A stretch of 64,000 nt of DNA from Pisolithus tinctorius (taxonomy: Eukaryota > Basidiomycota > Agaricomycetes > Boletales > Pisolithaceae). Position 1 is the first letter of the stretch, and each line of letters opens with the position of its first letter. This document shows, piece by piece, positions 1 to 11,933 of the stretch. The notes below the pieces were generated by a model. It saw nothing but the letters and a program-made list of their open reading frames with translations, did not search any database and was not told the origin of the DNA. The translations under genes and the position numbers were made by a program. Where the stretch lies: assembly GCA_024663395.1 (NCBI GenBank), contig JANFAH010000001.1, forward strand, positions 5,580,001 to 5,644,000, read 5' to 3'.

Positions 1-1470
1 GCTCAAGGAGCTCTATCTTTTTGACAACCAGATCACTACGCTTCCACCGGAGCTTGGCAGTCTTCACCAGTTACAGACACTTGGCATAGAGGGCAACCCT
101 CTCGATGCAAGTCTGAAGGGAATGATACAGAAGGATGGCACGCCAGCACTTATCTCGTACCTTCGGGACACCTGTCCGATGCCTCTGCCTCCCCCCCAAC
201 GGGCATGGAAAAACGTCATCAGCCCAGCGGAACGAGAAGCTTTGGCGAACGACCCTCACACGGAGACCTTTAGCGTTCTTTGTTACAACATTCTGTGCGA
301 AAAGTACGCAACAGAGAAGTTGTACGGCTACACCCCCTCGTGGGCACTGTCGTGGGACTACCGGAAGGAATTGATCTTAACTGAGGTGATGAACTACGAT
401 GCAGACTTTCTGTGTCTGCAGGAGGTAGACATTGCTCAGTACGAAGACTATTTCGTCAAGCATCTACAGGCACAAGATTATGAGGGCATTTACTATCCAA
501 AGTCGCGATACAAGACTATGAGCGATGTCGAGCGGCGGCAGGTCGACGGTTGTGCGACTTTTTACAAGGCTAACAAGTACGTGCATTCCATCCAAGCTGC
601 TACACTACATCCTAACACCATTCTAGGTATCAACTTGTTGAGAGACAACTCATTGAATTCAGTACTGTCGCGATGCAACGGCCGGATTTTAAGAAGACAG
701 ATGATATGTTCAATCGCGTGCTCGGGAAGGATCACATCGCTGTCACGTGCCTTTTCGAAAACAAAAAAACGGGTACTCGCGTCATAGTCGCCAATGCTCA
801 TATTCACTGGGACCCAAACTTCCGAGACGTTAAGCTTGTTCAGGTCGCGTTACTAGTGGAAGAAGTTGAGAAAATTGCTGCCTATTTTTCCAAATTACCC
901 CCTCGCCCACCGATCAGCTTCGATGATCAATCGAGTCCATCACGGCCACTACCTACGTATTCGGATGGGACGAAGATACCTACCATCATTTGTGGAGATT
1001 TTAACTCTATTCCCTCGAGTGGCGTGTGGGAGTTCCTGTCTACTGGTTCAGTGCCACCGGATCACCCAGATTTCATGTCCCATTTGTATGGCAAGTACAC
1101 CACAGAGGGCCCCAGACACAAGCTCAACCTGAAAAGCGCGTACGCTGCTGCCGGGGAAATCTCCTTGACAAACTATACGCCACGCTTCCAGGGTGTTGTC
1201 GATTATATATGGTACTCGGCGAGCAATCTATCTGTCAATGCTGTTTTGGGCGAAACTGATAAAGGGTACCTTGAGAAGGTCGTTGGCTTCCCAAACGCAC
1301 ATTTCCCTTCAGAGTAAGTGTCAATTCCTTCCGGACACGTATGAAAAAGCCTGATGTTCCCCTTTCCTTCCAGCCACGTATGTTTAGTGAGCGAGTTCCG
1401 GGTGAAGCCCGTACGGGACACACTCCCCCCACCGTCAACGATTCCGACACCCAACGGTATGCACTCCTAA
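1..1470 (+). CDS. CCR4: CCR4-type poly(A) deadenylase, 5'-truncated by the window edge
   Basis: Catalytic subunit of the CCR4-NOT complex, which shortens mRNA poly(A) tails in the cytoplasm. The visible part opens inside leucine-rich repeats (LYLFDNQITTLPPELGSL) that in this family bind the NOT/CAF1 module, then runs into a complete exonuclease-endonuclease-phosphatase domain. Its motifs are all present: VLCYNILCEKYAT, FLCLQEVD (metal-binding Glu), NAHIHWDP, ICGDFNSIP, VVDYIWYS and the terminal FPSDH. Exons are <1..576, 627..1313 and 1374..1470; the last intron splits the Asp codon of FPSDH. The reading frame enters at base 2. The N-terminal half, usually a glutamine- or proline-rich region, lies outside the window. 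The C-terminus is short after the catalytic His. Identification is firm; only the 5' end is missing. Confidence 0.95.
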
Positions 1471-2244
1471 GTGAGATGGAGTGTGGCTTTCATCCGCCTC
1501 ATTTACCTCCTGTATTTCTTTTTCACTTTTTTGCACATATAATTTTTCTGCAGTACATTGCTTTCTTGCTTGCGTGTACACGAGGAGTGATTGCGTATAT
1601 ACAACAGTACTTACGTGTTGTTTGTTTAAAATCCAGTCCTATATCTCCACTTCTCTCTCTCTTCCTGTGTTGTCCCTGGAGTGTGCTTGCTTGCCCGGCG
1701 TTCATGTACGCCGCTTCTTAGCTGTCTCTGTTCGTATATATGTCTGTAGCATCTGTCTGCCTTGTACACCTCTCTGATCTGAACTATATTTTCCTTATTC
1801 CTTCATCTCGTAGACGATGTGCAGCGAACGAAGTTGCAGGTGGAACAGATAGCGAAGCAATGGTCCTCGATACGTAGTGAACCCGCTTTCCAGCATACGT
1901 GTGTAGAGATGCCAAGTCTCGGGGGAGTTCTATTTCGGTGATTACAAATAGTCTACCTGTAGTACCAATCGGAAAATCTCTATAAGGGTACAGGGGGGGT
2001 GGATTGCCATGTTAGCTAATCATTGAGATGGGGTAGGCAAAACAATGAACAAACGAGTGATGAGGAAATGGAGGCAGGGAATCGTAAGCTACGGATATGA
2101 TGTGTGATGTGCGCGCTTGTGAACCTGTTAAATAAAAATCCGATATGAAAGGACAAAGCGGAGTGGAAATACCTAGTATTCCAATTAGCATCTTCAGTTA
2201 CATAAATCCGGGAAAAACCCCTACAATCAAACTGAGGGAAGACA
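1471..2244. other. Convergent intergenic region, CCR4 / arrestin-like gene
   Basis: This holds the 3' untranslated regions of two converging genes. It is T-rich just after the CCR4 stop. I see no open frame with family motifs and no repeat. Confidence 0.6.
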
Positions 2245-4567
2245 CTAGTGGAGCAACGTCATCTCGCCCGATTCATGTCCCGAACTCCTCTCAGCCTCCT
2301 CGTACGAGGGCAAGCCTTGCATACTTGTCAGTGGTGGTACGCCCCCAATGACCCCACTAGCAGATGCCCCGTAATCAGGCACCTCTGTCAGCGCGCGCAT
2401 TCTTGACTCGGTCATTGAGGCAGTCACCTCGGCGGCCGGGGAGGCTACCACAGGGACTGATGGCAATATCGCATGAGCGTAATGTCCCGTTGGACCCGAC
2501 GGTGAGGTAGAAATCGCGGACGACGATGACGACAACGCATTGGCGATGTTTGAATACGAACTAGAACGCGACGGTCGCCATCCATGCGCCATAGGTTTCA
2601 TCGTCACGCTGAAAATCCCTGGGAGGGACCGACTTGCTTGGCTACTGTGCACGTGCGTCTCACAGGATGGCGAATTACTGCCGGGCCCACCACCAACGCT
2701 CGTCCCCGAAATGGAGGTCATTGTCAAATGTCGCTCTGGACTGGACGCCCGGCTTCCACGACGACTCACTAGCCTCGAGCTTGGGTGACTGGCAGCCCGG
2801 CTACTCCCTTCCGAATGCGAGGAGGAGGGGTGATTAGGAGTTTGCGAGGATGCGTCCCGCGACATAGAGAGCAGTAGCTCAGAGTTGATCCACTCAAGTG
2901 AGGTATTTTCTTCTGCCTGAGGGACGTATGGCAGGTGAGGAATCATCGGAGCCCTGGGAGATCCGGGTATTGGCGGGCTCCAACATCCTTCGCTCGGCTG
3001 CGCCCCTAGGTGATTCGTCAGTCGCACTTCGCGGTGGTATACGTCGGGGACACGGTCCCGCACGTGGGAGGAATAGCTTGGTAGTTCCGCATCTTGCTCT
3101 TCCTGAAGGGGAATCTCGGATCCACCAAGGATGAGGCGACGGGTAGCTGCACAATTAGCACGCGATTCATCGAGAAGACGGTGGTCCAAGATGTGGATTG
3201 GGAGCGAACACCGCAACTCAGATGTATGCCCGTCCAGGTTTGACATGAGGATAGACCATCGTATTCGATGGCTGACCGTGATGGGTTCCAATAAATGCGA
3301 CGGCGTCGCAGACCGAGGTATAGTAAGGGAAAGTTGCGTAACCACATCGGCGGGGCTCATCTGATCTACCTCTGCATCAACCACCCCCGTAGAAGATGAC
3401 TCCCCAGGTGCCGATGGCGGAACTGGGGGAGGAGCGTCAAGGGAGGAAGAGAATCTCCCCGAAACCGGAGACCTGACAGACAACGAAGCATCGTTCTGGC
3501 CCACTATTGATCTAGGACTCGTGTGATCTTCGTTAGATGGTCCACCGGGTGGCGATGGAGTACCCGAACCTTGCACCACCGGTGCAGGTTCACCATAATG
3601 CTGCTCACGCTTTGGAATTGCCCTTTCACCAGAAAATGTGTGTTCGGCAGACACGATCCTCCGGGTGTGTTCCTGCGTGGCTCCACGACAGTGCACTTTC
3701 GTGATCTCAGTTATCTGAGTAAGCACCGTTAGCACGCGTACGCCCTTTGCCAACGGTGAAAATTTGACGACTACTGTGAGTATGTCACCGATGGCCCAGA
3801 CCTTGTGGGGCAACACGATCGAATACATGAGTTTTTCGGGCCAACTGTTCTCGATCTCGAGTGTCTGCTGAAACTCGAGAGCGTCCGGTGCAAACGAATG
3901 CAGTAGGAAAATAGGTATAGTAGCATGCAGGTTATGGGCTAAGCCGGGTCGCACAGCGACCGCCCTGAGCTTATATGAAACGATCACGCCGCCATGTGCA
4001 GTGGTCGCCACACTGGATGGCAGCGACCCGCCGAGTTGTAGCTGGAATGGAAACAAGTGGCGACCAGCCTTTAGGGTATGACTGTGGCGTTTCTCGCCTT
4101 CTAAAAACGACCAATCGTGCGTACAGATAGCGTACGTTTGAGGTGAATTATTTAATGCTCGCCTGGCCAACAAAAGCTTATAGATGGTAGGGAAACGAAA
4201 CTGAGAGTAGGGCGCACTGTTCATTCATAGGGGCTGGAAGCCTGACTTTACCCCTAAACTGGAGGGTGATCTCTTTGATGGAAGTTGACTCGGTAAGATT
4301 CAGCGCGACGTAGCCAGAGAGGAGGGCGGGTTGGACCTCTCCGCCCGTTCCTCTGACCGTGATACAGCTGGCATCGACCACGATATCTATACCTGACCGT
4401 TCTTTGTCCCTGCCCATGTTGTGATCTGTCGAATGCGAGTGGGCAGACGAGTTGGGGACGAAGCCGGAAAGGGCAGCGTGGAGCGCGGAAGAGAGGGTAT
4501 CATCGACGTTGGATGAGTTATGTAGCTCGTGCGATGGAGAGGGAGGTCTGGTTAGGGAAAAGGCCAT
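2245..4567 (-). CDS. Arrestin-like (alpha-arrestin / ART family) protein
   Basis: Predicted adaptor that links membrane cargo to Rsp5-type ubiquitin ligases for endocytosis. Two exons, 4218..4567 and 2245..4162 (intron 55 bp), give 755 aa. The arrestin N-domain spans roughly residues 60-240 (GYVALNLTESTSIKEITL, THDWSFLEGEK, HTLKAGRHLFPFQLQL, VSYKLRAVAV). A long Ser/Pro-rich linker follows, then the arrestin C-domain (ISHRIRWSILMSNL, LPIHILDHRLL). LPSY occurs twice: LPSYSSH within the C-domain tail and LPSYEEAE near the C-terminus; the latter fits an L/PPxY ligand for a WW-domain ligase. I chose the ATG at 4567 because it sits in ACCATGG; an in-frame ATG 10 codons upstream (4597) is possible. 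The family call rests on fold motifs; the cargo is unknown. Confidence 0.85.
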
Positions 4568-5588
4568 GGTAATGGAAGAAGATGTAGCCAAGACCACCGC
4601 GAAAGGAGAATGGAAGGATAATTTAAAGCGTGCACGAATCGCGATTTGGAGACAAAAGAACTGGTATGGAGCGTGTAGAAGCGATTATCTATAGATGTGC
4701 GTGCGTGCAGTCGTGCTATAGGATGGTTGGAAGGCAAAAAGAATTTCGACGTCTCATCAAGCCTTCTTATTTGCTTCTAAGATGCGGCGATTTTCCTGTT
4801 CGATCAATATGTAGAATAAAAAATAACACAGAATTCGAATATGTCGCTGGCCAGAACCGGAATAGCATAACAGCGGAAAACCCGTATTCAGAAATCTTCA
4901 AACACCCCGAGGCGGCTAATTCGTCCTGAAACCACCAAATTTGTGCTCGAGACGGGACGTCGGAACGAAGCCGCTCGCGGGTTGTTGCTTTGTGGCACCC
5001 GTCAAGGTACAAGTAATGGAGGGATGTTACTTGCTCGCCTTTATCGACACGGACGCACGTCCGAACCGATGTAGTGGTCCCATCTGACAATATTAATCCA
5101 TGGGATCTGACATTTTGAAGTTACATTCTGATCTCCGTGGGTGTCAATTCTCGAGATATGATATATGAACATCCACGGACCGATCTACCACCAATGAATT
5201 GGTGACCTAGTACTAGAAGGGTCTTGCCCTCCGGAGGCCCTCAATCGAACACCGCACCAGTAAACGCGATCTGGCCTGCTGCTGTCCATTGCATTCCTAT
5301 CATATCTGCATTTCATTTCTTTATTGTTCCCCAGGATACGTATCTGTAAACTTACGGTGGAACGGCGTTGCCAGAATCCGGGAAGCCGTTCCGGTTAATA
5401 CACGCACGCCTCTGGCAGGGCATCGCGTTGGCAACGGGATATGTCGGGAGACGCACATAGGCTCATTCCTCTCCCGGCGTCACGCGCATGTATGTACATG
5501 TCTGTGACACATCGCTTATACCACCACGATTGACGCAAAAGGAATATCCGCTATTCAGAAAACAAGACCGAGAACGAGCAGTTAGAGA
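4568..5588. other. Divergent promoter region, arrestin-like gene / DPL1
   Basis: About 1 kb between two head-to-head genes. It should contain both promoters and 5' UTRs. I could not pick out a convincing TATA box, and the short open frames here have no recognisable product. Confidence 0.5.
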
Positions 5589-8286
5589 ATGCTTAGGTTT
5601 TCAACCCTCCTGGATGCTTTCTTCTTTGCATGTCTTGCGCTGGGGCTCGAATGCGCCCGTGTCAGCCGAACCACTTTTACTGAAACAAGACAGGTCATCT
5701 TCCACACAGTACTGCAGACCAGAATCGAGGACATTGGTACTCTTACATTACCCGACGTCATTGCTACCATCTGCACGATAACCATACCCAGGGTGACGAC
5801 AACGATAACAGCAGTCGTTGAAAGCAGCACCGCTAGTCCGCTGGACACGATCAAATCACTTCTGTTCTACTATGTGCTTTATACCTACGGTATAAAGGCA
5901 TACCGCCACGTCCGCGCGAGAGGATTACGGAGGTGCATCTCAGAGAATGTGAAGGCAGCCGTCAAAGTGCGTCTCTCGCCCCAATTACTTCTGATTCCTT
6001 AAATATTATATTGTACCCCACTCCATGCACACGTGTAGGACATCCTTCTTTTTTTCCTTGCTCTCCCACCTGGGCGGTCAAAGGTCCAGTCAGAACTGTC
6101 CCAAGTTCGAATGGAAATCGAAAAGAAGCTGGTACCAGAAGGTACTGGTGTGCAGAGGCATCTTGAGCTTCCTCACCAGGGTCAATCATTGGATTGGATT
6201 TTGAAGGAGATGGAAAGAATGGACGAGGAGGTTGGCGGTAGCAACCGAGGCGAGAATGAGCAACATACGAAAGGGGTAAATTGGAGAGAAGGGAAAATAA
6301 GCGGGACTGTGTACCGTACGCACCCGTTTTATTCTCTCCTGTCTCATGGTCTCAATCTCGTGTTTAGACGGTGGTATGGACCTGACCCGCGTGATTGTCG
6401 CCGCCTTTGAGCGATACGCTCTCGCAAATCCGTTGCACCCCGACGTGTTCCCTGCGATCCGAAAGATGGAAGCCGAGATTGTGTCTATTTGCCTTAGATT
6501 GTTCTACAACCCAGACGGTGCGGGCACGATGACATCGGGTGGCACAGAGTCAATTGTAATGGCCGTGAAGACCCATCGCGATTGGGCGAGGGCAGTAAAA
6601 GGGATTACGGAGCCCGAAATGTGAATAGCTGGGCCACAATTATCGGATTCGAGTGAAATGGGCTTATGTGAACTCATTCCGCAGGGTCGTTCCACTCACC
6701 GCTCACGCGGCGTTCGACAAGGGAGCTGCGTATATGGGTGTCAAGGTACACACGATCCCCGTCGACCCCGTTACTCGCGCAGTCGACATGAGACGTGTTC
6801 GTAGGGCTATGTGCGTCTTTCTTTAATCTCTCAGTATCTCTGACGCCATCCTACTTCATTCGCGACAGAAATTCAAACACAATCATGGTATGTCCTTCCG
6901 CCTTCTGCTGACTTCGTCACAGACGACATTGTCTGCCCCAGCTCGTTGGTTCCGCTGTTAATTTTCCCGACGGAAATCAAGATGACATTGTCGCCCTTGG
7001 ACAACTGGCTTCGCGGTATAATATCGGTCTTCATGTCGACTGCTGTCTTGGCTCGTTTGTTTTACCCTTTCTTGAAGCTTCTGGGCTCGCCGACGGTGAG
7101 ACAGACGCGGAGGGGAAAGTGAGGTATAGACTGGAACCGTTTGACTTCAGGGTCAAAGGTGTAACCAGCATTAGTTGTGATACGCATAAGGTGTGTTCTG
7201 CTTTAACTTGGCTGGCGGAATGTGATGGTGGCACAATCTGCTAACTGCACTTCGGTGTGAATGTCACTTTTGTTTGGTTGGGACTTCTTCTTGATCGCGT
7301 TTTCCATTTCCTGGTCGTGGCTTACAACTCTAACTCTATAATGGACCACTATCATATAGTACGGATTCGCACCCAAGGTAGGTTCTCCTTGTACTTCTCA
7401 ATGCAGTCCATAACTGGGAACGCTGGGGAGTAGGGTTCCTCTGTAATCATGTACCGTGACTCATCGCTTCGGCGGTATCAGTACTATGTCAATCCAGATT
7501 GGACGGGCGGTGTGTATGCGAGTCCGAGTCTGTCGGGGTCGAGGTGAGCGGTCTTAACCTTCTCTATTTGACAGACTCTCTTGTCTCATTCTTCTTAGAC
7601 CCGGGTCGTTGATTGCAGGGACTTGGGCCGCGATGCAATACATCGGATCGGAGTACAACTTTTCCCTTACTTGTTGGCCTTCTCCCTTACTTTGGCTACA
7701 GTGGATACCTGGCCTCTTGTCAATCCATCGTCACTTGTGCACGAAAAATCGCCAACGCAATTACTACATCCATTCCTTCTTTATACGTCATCGGTTCGCC
7801 ACCTTCGAGTGTCGTCGCATTCGCATCACGTGACAAGGACGTAGACGTATATGAGGTCGGGGATGCAATGGCAAAGCGTGGATGGCATTTGAACGCGATC
7901 ACGGAGCCAAAAGGGGTGCATATTGCTTGTACAGTGCGTTGGTGTTTTTATATATATATACCTTCGAGCGCTGACTGATTGGTATAGAAACTCACATTAA
8001 CAGTTGCGGATACGTTTGTAGAGGATCTCAAGGCATGTGTCGAGAAGGCCCGGCTGGCGCCGGAAGGGAAGGGGACAATGGTGGCGCTCTACGGTGTGTT
8101 CTGATCCCTTTTCCTTTGATGAAAATTAATACCTGCTTGGTTGGTCGTTTGGTCCGCTGTGTACCTGGATTGTCCACTCGCGTATACCGTGTTCATGCGT
8201 TAGGCCTGGGCAGCTCGAGCCCCGTGGGACCGACCCTGATGGGCGAGGTCGCAACTATCTTCCTCGACACGTTGTATCGGGCTTAG
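5589..8286 (+). CDS. DPL1: Sphingosine-1-phosphate lyase
   Basis: PLP-dependent lyase that cleaves phosphorylated long-chain bases into a fatty aldehyde and phosphoethanolamine, the exit step of sphingolipid breakdown at the ER. Twelve exons (5589..5966, 6090..6315, 6368..6620, 6685..6810, 6869..6887, 6942..7190, 7360..7377, 7434..7543, 7599..7652, 7702..7933, 7988..8093, 8204..8286) give 617 aa. An N-terminal membrane segment lies near [18 protein letters not shown]. The catalytic part shows [50 protein letters not shown] and the PLP-lysine motif ISCDTHKYGFAPKG, which is itself split by two introns around an 18-nt exon. It ends [27 protein letters not shown]. The protein is slightly longer than usual at the N-terminus. 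Confident call. Confidence 0.94.
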
Positions 8287-8812
8287 CATCTGCCAGTCGT
8301 GCATCGGAAGCGATGTGTAGTATATGGTTCTAGGGCGCAGGAAGCAGGTACCTTTTGGAGTCGATATATGAGTCCACCGAACATATACCTGAGTATTGTA
8401 GAAACGTTATACTGATGCTGGTTGTACGAGCGTAGGTGTGTATTGCACTGGAAGGTAAACCGAATGGGTTGTACATCTAGTGTTGGAAAGCATCATGCAT
8501 GCTCCAAGTTGTTTGAGCGGCACTTGACGTCACATCCCACGCGGCTGAACTCATTTGCTACCTCAGTTGGGTGAGAAGACCACTACGATTTAATCCTAGG
8601 TGAGTCCTGATCTAATGTACATATCTTTGTCGACGCATTTCACGGTCCCATCACAGTATTTGTAAGTCGGGTATCTGCTAAGTGACCAACACCTACTTTC
8701 GTGGATTGTGGAAAGAGGGGGACTTTTTGGTAGGTGTTGGTGGGCTCCCCGTGAATGTCCCTGTGCATCAAGCAAGCTTCCTACCGGTCCATGGCTTCCA
8801 CGTACTTCCCCA
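8287..8812. other. Convergent intergenic region, DPL1 / DUF6699 gene
   Basis: 3' UTR space of two converging genes. No gene or repeat seen. Confidence 0.5.
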
Positions 8813-9479
8813 TTATGGCTTCCCAAACTTCACAACCCACGTCTCGGCACACGGTGCCATCTCGGGCAAGAGCCTCTTCTTCTCAAATTCGTCGTCCTTT
8901 TCGAGGCCTTTGAAGACTGTCTTATCTCCGAGCCAATCAATTCTCTTCAATTTCTTCTCCTTATCTCTTTCCGCTCTTGCTTTGGCCGCTTTCTCGATCG
9001 TCTCGCGTCGCGACTTGTCAAGTATGCAGACGATCCCCCACTCGGAGTCTGCCAAGGGTTCCTGAAGCATCTTGTGCAACCCATCAAACACGGCTGCGCA
9101 TGTCACAGGTGCCGGGATATCGAGTGTCCAGGGGAACGAATGAGATATTATACGGATGGCAGCTGACGGCGATGCAAGGGCAAGTGTAGGGCCGAGCTGC
9201 GCAGCCGTGGAGAAGAGAATGCCGTGCAATGGTGTCTTGCGAACGTCATATTGGATCAGGGTTGTGTCCACTGCAAGGATGGGATTGAGGTTGGGGTATT
9301 TGGATTGTGGACGCAGGCGGTCTTCTGTGGACAAAGCCGATGAGAAATGTCAACGTCGTCAAAGGGAATGGACTCGTACGGGGCACGGGCCAGTAGTAGA
9401 GTGGTACGTGGAGACGCGGGTCACTCTGAGGGTGGTACCACCGGTTAGGGGCCCATCCTCGGTTTGCGTAAGGATTCAT
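8813..9479 (-). CDS. DUF6699-domain protein
   Basis: Small basidiomycete protein of unknown function. Two exons, 9380..9479 and 8813..9324 (55-bp intron), give 203 aa. The N-terminus is Trp/Pro/Tyr-rich (NPYANRGWAPNRWYHPQ). The DUF6699 pattern follows: LNPIL, then IQYDVRKTP, an Ile/Ser-rich strand ending HSFPWTLDIPAP, VTCAAVFDGLHKML and SEWGI. A basic helix (AARAERDKEKKLKR-like) precedes FVKFGKP-type C-terminal residues. A good TATA box lies about 65 bp upstream of the chosen ATG, which supports this start over a longer Pro-rich frame running up to 9766. The domain assignment is from pattern memory and no function can be inferred. Confidence 0.75.
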
Positions 9480-9542
9480 GATAAGGGTGTACGAGAGGTG
9501 ATAATAAAAGGGAGATGCGTGATGTATGAGAAAAAACTCAGC

Positions 9543-9552
9543 ATTTTATATA
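9543..9552 (-). promoter_or_regulatory. TATA box of the DUF6699 gene
   Basis: TATATAAAAT on the minus strand, about 65 bp upstream of the ATG at 9479. Confidence 0.55.
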
Positions 9553-10159
9553 CATGAGCGGCCCTGCGAGCACCTGTCAGCGTCTGTGAGAGGCTGTCTC
9601 CAGCGGTGTTGATCCAAGGCGAATACAGACTCATACTAATTAACACCATCGAAACGGGTGCATCGGAGTCATCAAGGACGGACGACGGCAGCTGAGGCAG
9701 TTCGTGTGGTGTACAGCCATGACTTGGCGTCGGCGTCGGACGGGGCTCAGGGGGAATCATTGTCAATCCTTGAAGAGTCGACAGGAGGCAATGCTAGGAA
9801 GCTATCCGGACTTGTTTGACTCTCTGGCCCACATCCAGCTGGTAGAGAATGACTGCAAACGATTGCGATGCACATCACATCAGAACAGTGCTTCGACCGG
9901 CCAGTTTCGGTTCTTCAAAAGTTGTTCAAACGTTCCGCCATAAAAATGCATATTGGCTCCACATGATTCGGCGTTCTTTTGGTAGCCGGGAGATATGGAT
10001 ATCCATGTCCAAGGGCTTCGAACCAGATAGAATCAACCCATTTAATCAAGTTGGTGGATCTGCCTAGCTAATAGAAAGCCTGATTACATAACCATATGTA
10101 CTGCCCACGACGGTTTGTTGCTTTGACTTCTCCCTCTTCGTTACAAACAAACACTAACC
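9553..10159. other. Divergent intergenic region, DUF6699 gene / CCP1
   Basis: Upstream regions of two head-to-head genes. There is a Pro-rich open frame on the minus strand (to 9766), but no acceptor site joins it to the DUF6699 gene, so I leave it unannotated. Confidence 0.45.
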
Positions 10160-11748
10160 ATGTCCATCGTTGCTGCTTGCCGTGCTCCTGTTCGCAGAGC
10201 CGTATTCTCTGCCTCATCAAGGAGGGCCGAGTTCAGGCCAAACGCCTACAGAAGGTTCACTACCAATGGGCCGCCTCCAGCGCCCAAGTCAAACACAGCT
10301 CTCTACGCCGGTATCGCTGCCTTCACGGCTGCGGCTGCAGGCTATTATTTGTACAATTCCGACTCTGATGCCTCACGCGAGGCTGCGACTGCGGTAAAAT
10401 CTGCTGCTCAGGCGGGTAAGGCTGCTGCCAAGTTCACTCCCACCAAGGAGGACTACCAGAAGGTACGTTTGCTTATCCACCTCATGTGCAACTCTGCCCC
10501 TCCTTTAACGACTGCGAGCAGGTTTACAACCGCATTGCCGAAGTCTTGGACGATGCAGGCGATTATGACGGTAATCCTTTTTACAAACAGTGCGAGGTTA
10601 ATCCACTCACTGCGTCCGAAACATTGTCCCAGACGGCTCGTTTGGGCCCGTTGTGCTTCGTCTTGCTTGGCATGCCTCTGGCACACATGACAAGAACTTG
10701 GGAACAGGTGGAAGGTATACCCACCAATCGCGTCGGTCGCATTGCTTTGCGCTAACGTAAGCTTGGGATCATAATCATTCGCTTAGCAATTTCGCAACGA
10801 TGCGTTTCGAACCCGAGTCCTTGCACGGGGCCAATGCGGGTCTCCACGTCGCTCGTGCAGTGATGGAAAAGATCAAACAAGAATACCCATGGATTAGCTA
10901 TGGCGATCTCTGGACTCTCGGTGGTGTCGCTGCTGTCCAGGAAATGGCTGGTCCCAAAATCCCGTGGCGTCCCGGTCGTATCGATGGGTTTGCCTCTGAT
11001 GTGACGCCTGATGGTCGTCTACCCGATGCGTCTCAGGGTGCACAACACATTCGAGACGTGGGTTGAAGTTGACTGGTTATGTCCCTTGAAACATGCCACT
11101 TAAACACTGTTGAACACAGATTTTCTATCGTATGGGTTTCAACGATCAGGATATAGTTGCTCTCATTGGTGCTCATGCTCTTGGACGTTGCCATTCCGAC
11201 AGGTGGGAATTACGCTTTCGATTTGGGTAGTATTTCGAATCCTGCTCGTGTGTACAGGTCCGGTTACGAGGGCCCTTGGACATTCTCACCGACCACCTTC
11301 ACTAATGACTTTTACAAACTTCTCTTCGATGAGAAGTAAGTCACGTGTGGTTGTGGCAGCTAATCCAGTTAACTATCTATCGATAGGTGGGTATGGAAGA
11401 AGTGGAACGGTCCCAAACAACTTCAGGACAAGAAGACCGGATCCTTGATGATGTTACCGTGTGTTTTCTTGATATTTGTATATGATATTTTGACCCTAAG
11501 AGGATGGGCAGGACGGATTATGTCCTGACTCAGGACAAGAGCTTCAAGAAATATGCCAAGGCCTATGCTGATGATCAAGACCTCTTCTTCAAAGAGTACA
11601 TATATGTCTTGATGGGAGAACGTATACTGATGTTTCTACTAGCTTTTCTGCTGCGTTTGCCAAACTCCTTGAACTCGGCGTACCTCCTCAGCAATTCGTG
11701 ACAGCGGAGCCCTGGACTATGAAGACGCTTGAGGAGCAGAAGGCGTGA
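10160..11748 (+). CDS. CCP1: Cytochrome c peroxidase, mitochondrial
   Basis: Class I haem peroxidase that uses reduced cytochrome c to remove H2O2 in the mitochondrial intermembrane space. Nine exons (10160..10462, 10522..10570, 10633..10714, 10787..11057, 11120..11202, 11258..11335, 11387..11458, 11512..11595, 11643..11748) total exactly 376 codons. The N-terminus is Arg/Ala/Ser-rich, as for a matrix-targeting presequence, followed by a hydrophobic Ala-rich sorting segment ([17 protein letters not shown]). Distal haem pocket: [12 protein letters not shown] (Arg, Trp, His). Proximal side: [20 protein letters not shown], then [15 protein letters not shown]. Substrate-loop and C-terminal motifs [19 protein letters not shown] and [14 protein letters not shown] are present. 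Nothing is missing. It could be confused with ascorbate peroxidase, but the presequence and C-terminus fit CCP. Confidence 0.95.
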
Positions 11749-11933
11749 CAACTGGCGCATTTTTGTATCAATTTTAGGGTCTACCTGGCAGTTGTAATGT
11801 TATGTCTGACTGACAGTATGGAGTACCAATGTCATCATATTTCGTCATGTGAACTGGTATGAATACTTCAGTCGTGGCTGATTGCCACAAGGCGCTTTCG
11901 TCACCGGCGCTTTGCTAGCCTTAGTCTCAAAAC

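Noticed and set aside
2245..4567. Large Ser/Pro linker in the arrestin gene as a separate gene
   Set aside because: It is in one continuous open frame between two arrestin halves.
9480..9766. Pro-rich upstream frame as a 5' exon of the DUF6699 gene
   Set aside because: No usable acceptor between it and the ATG at 9479, and a TATA box lies between them.
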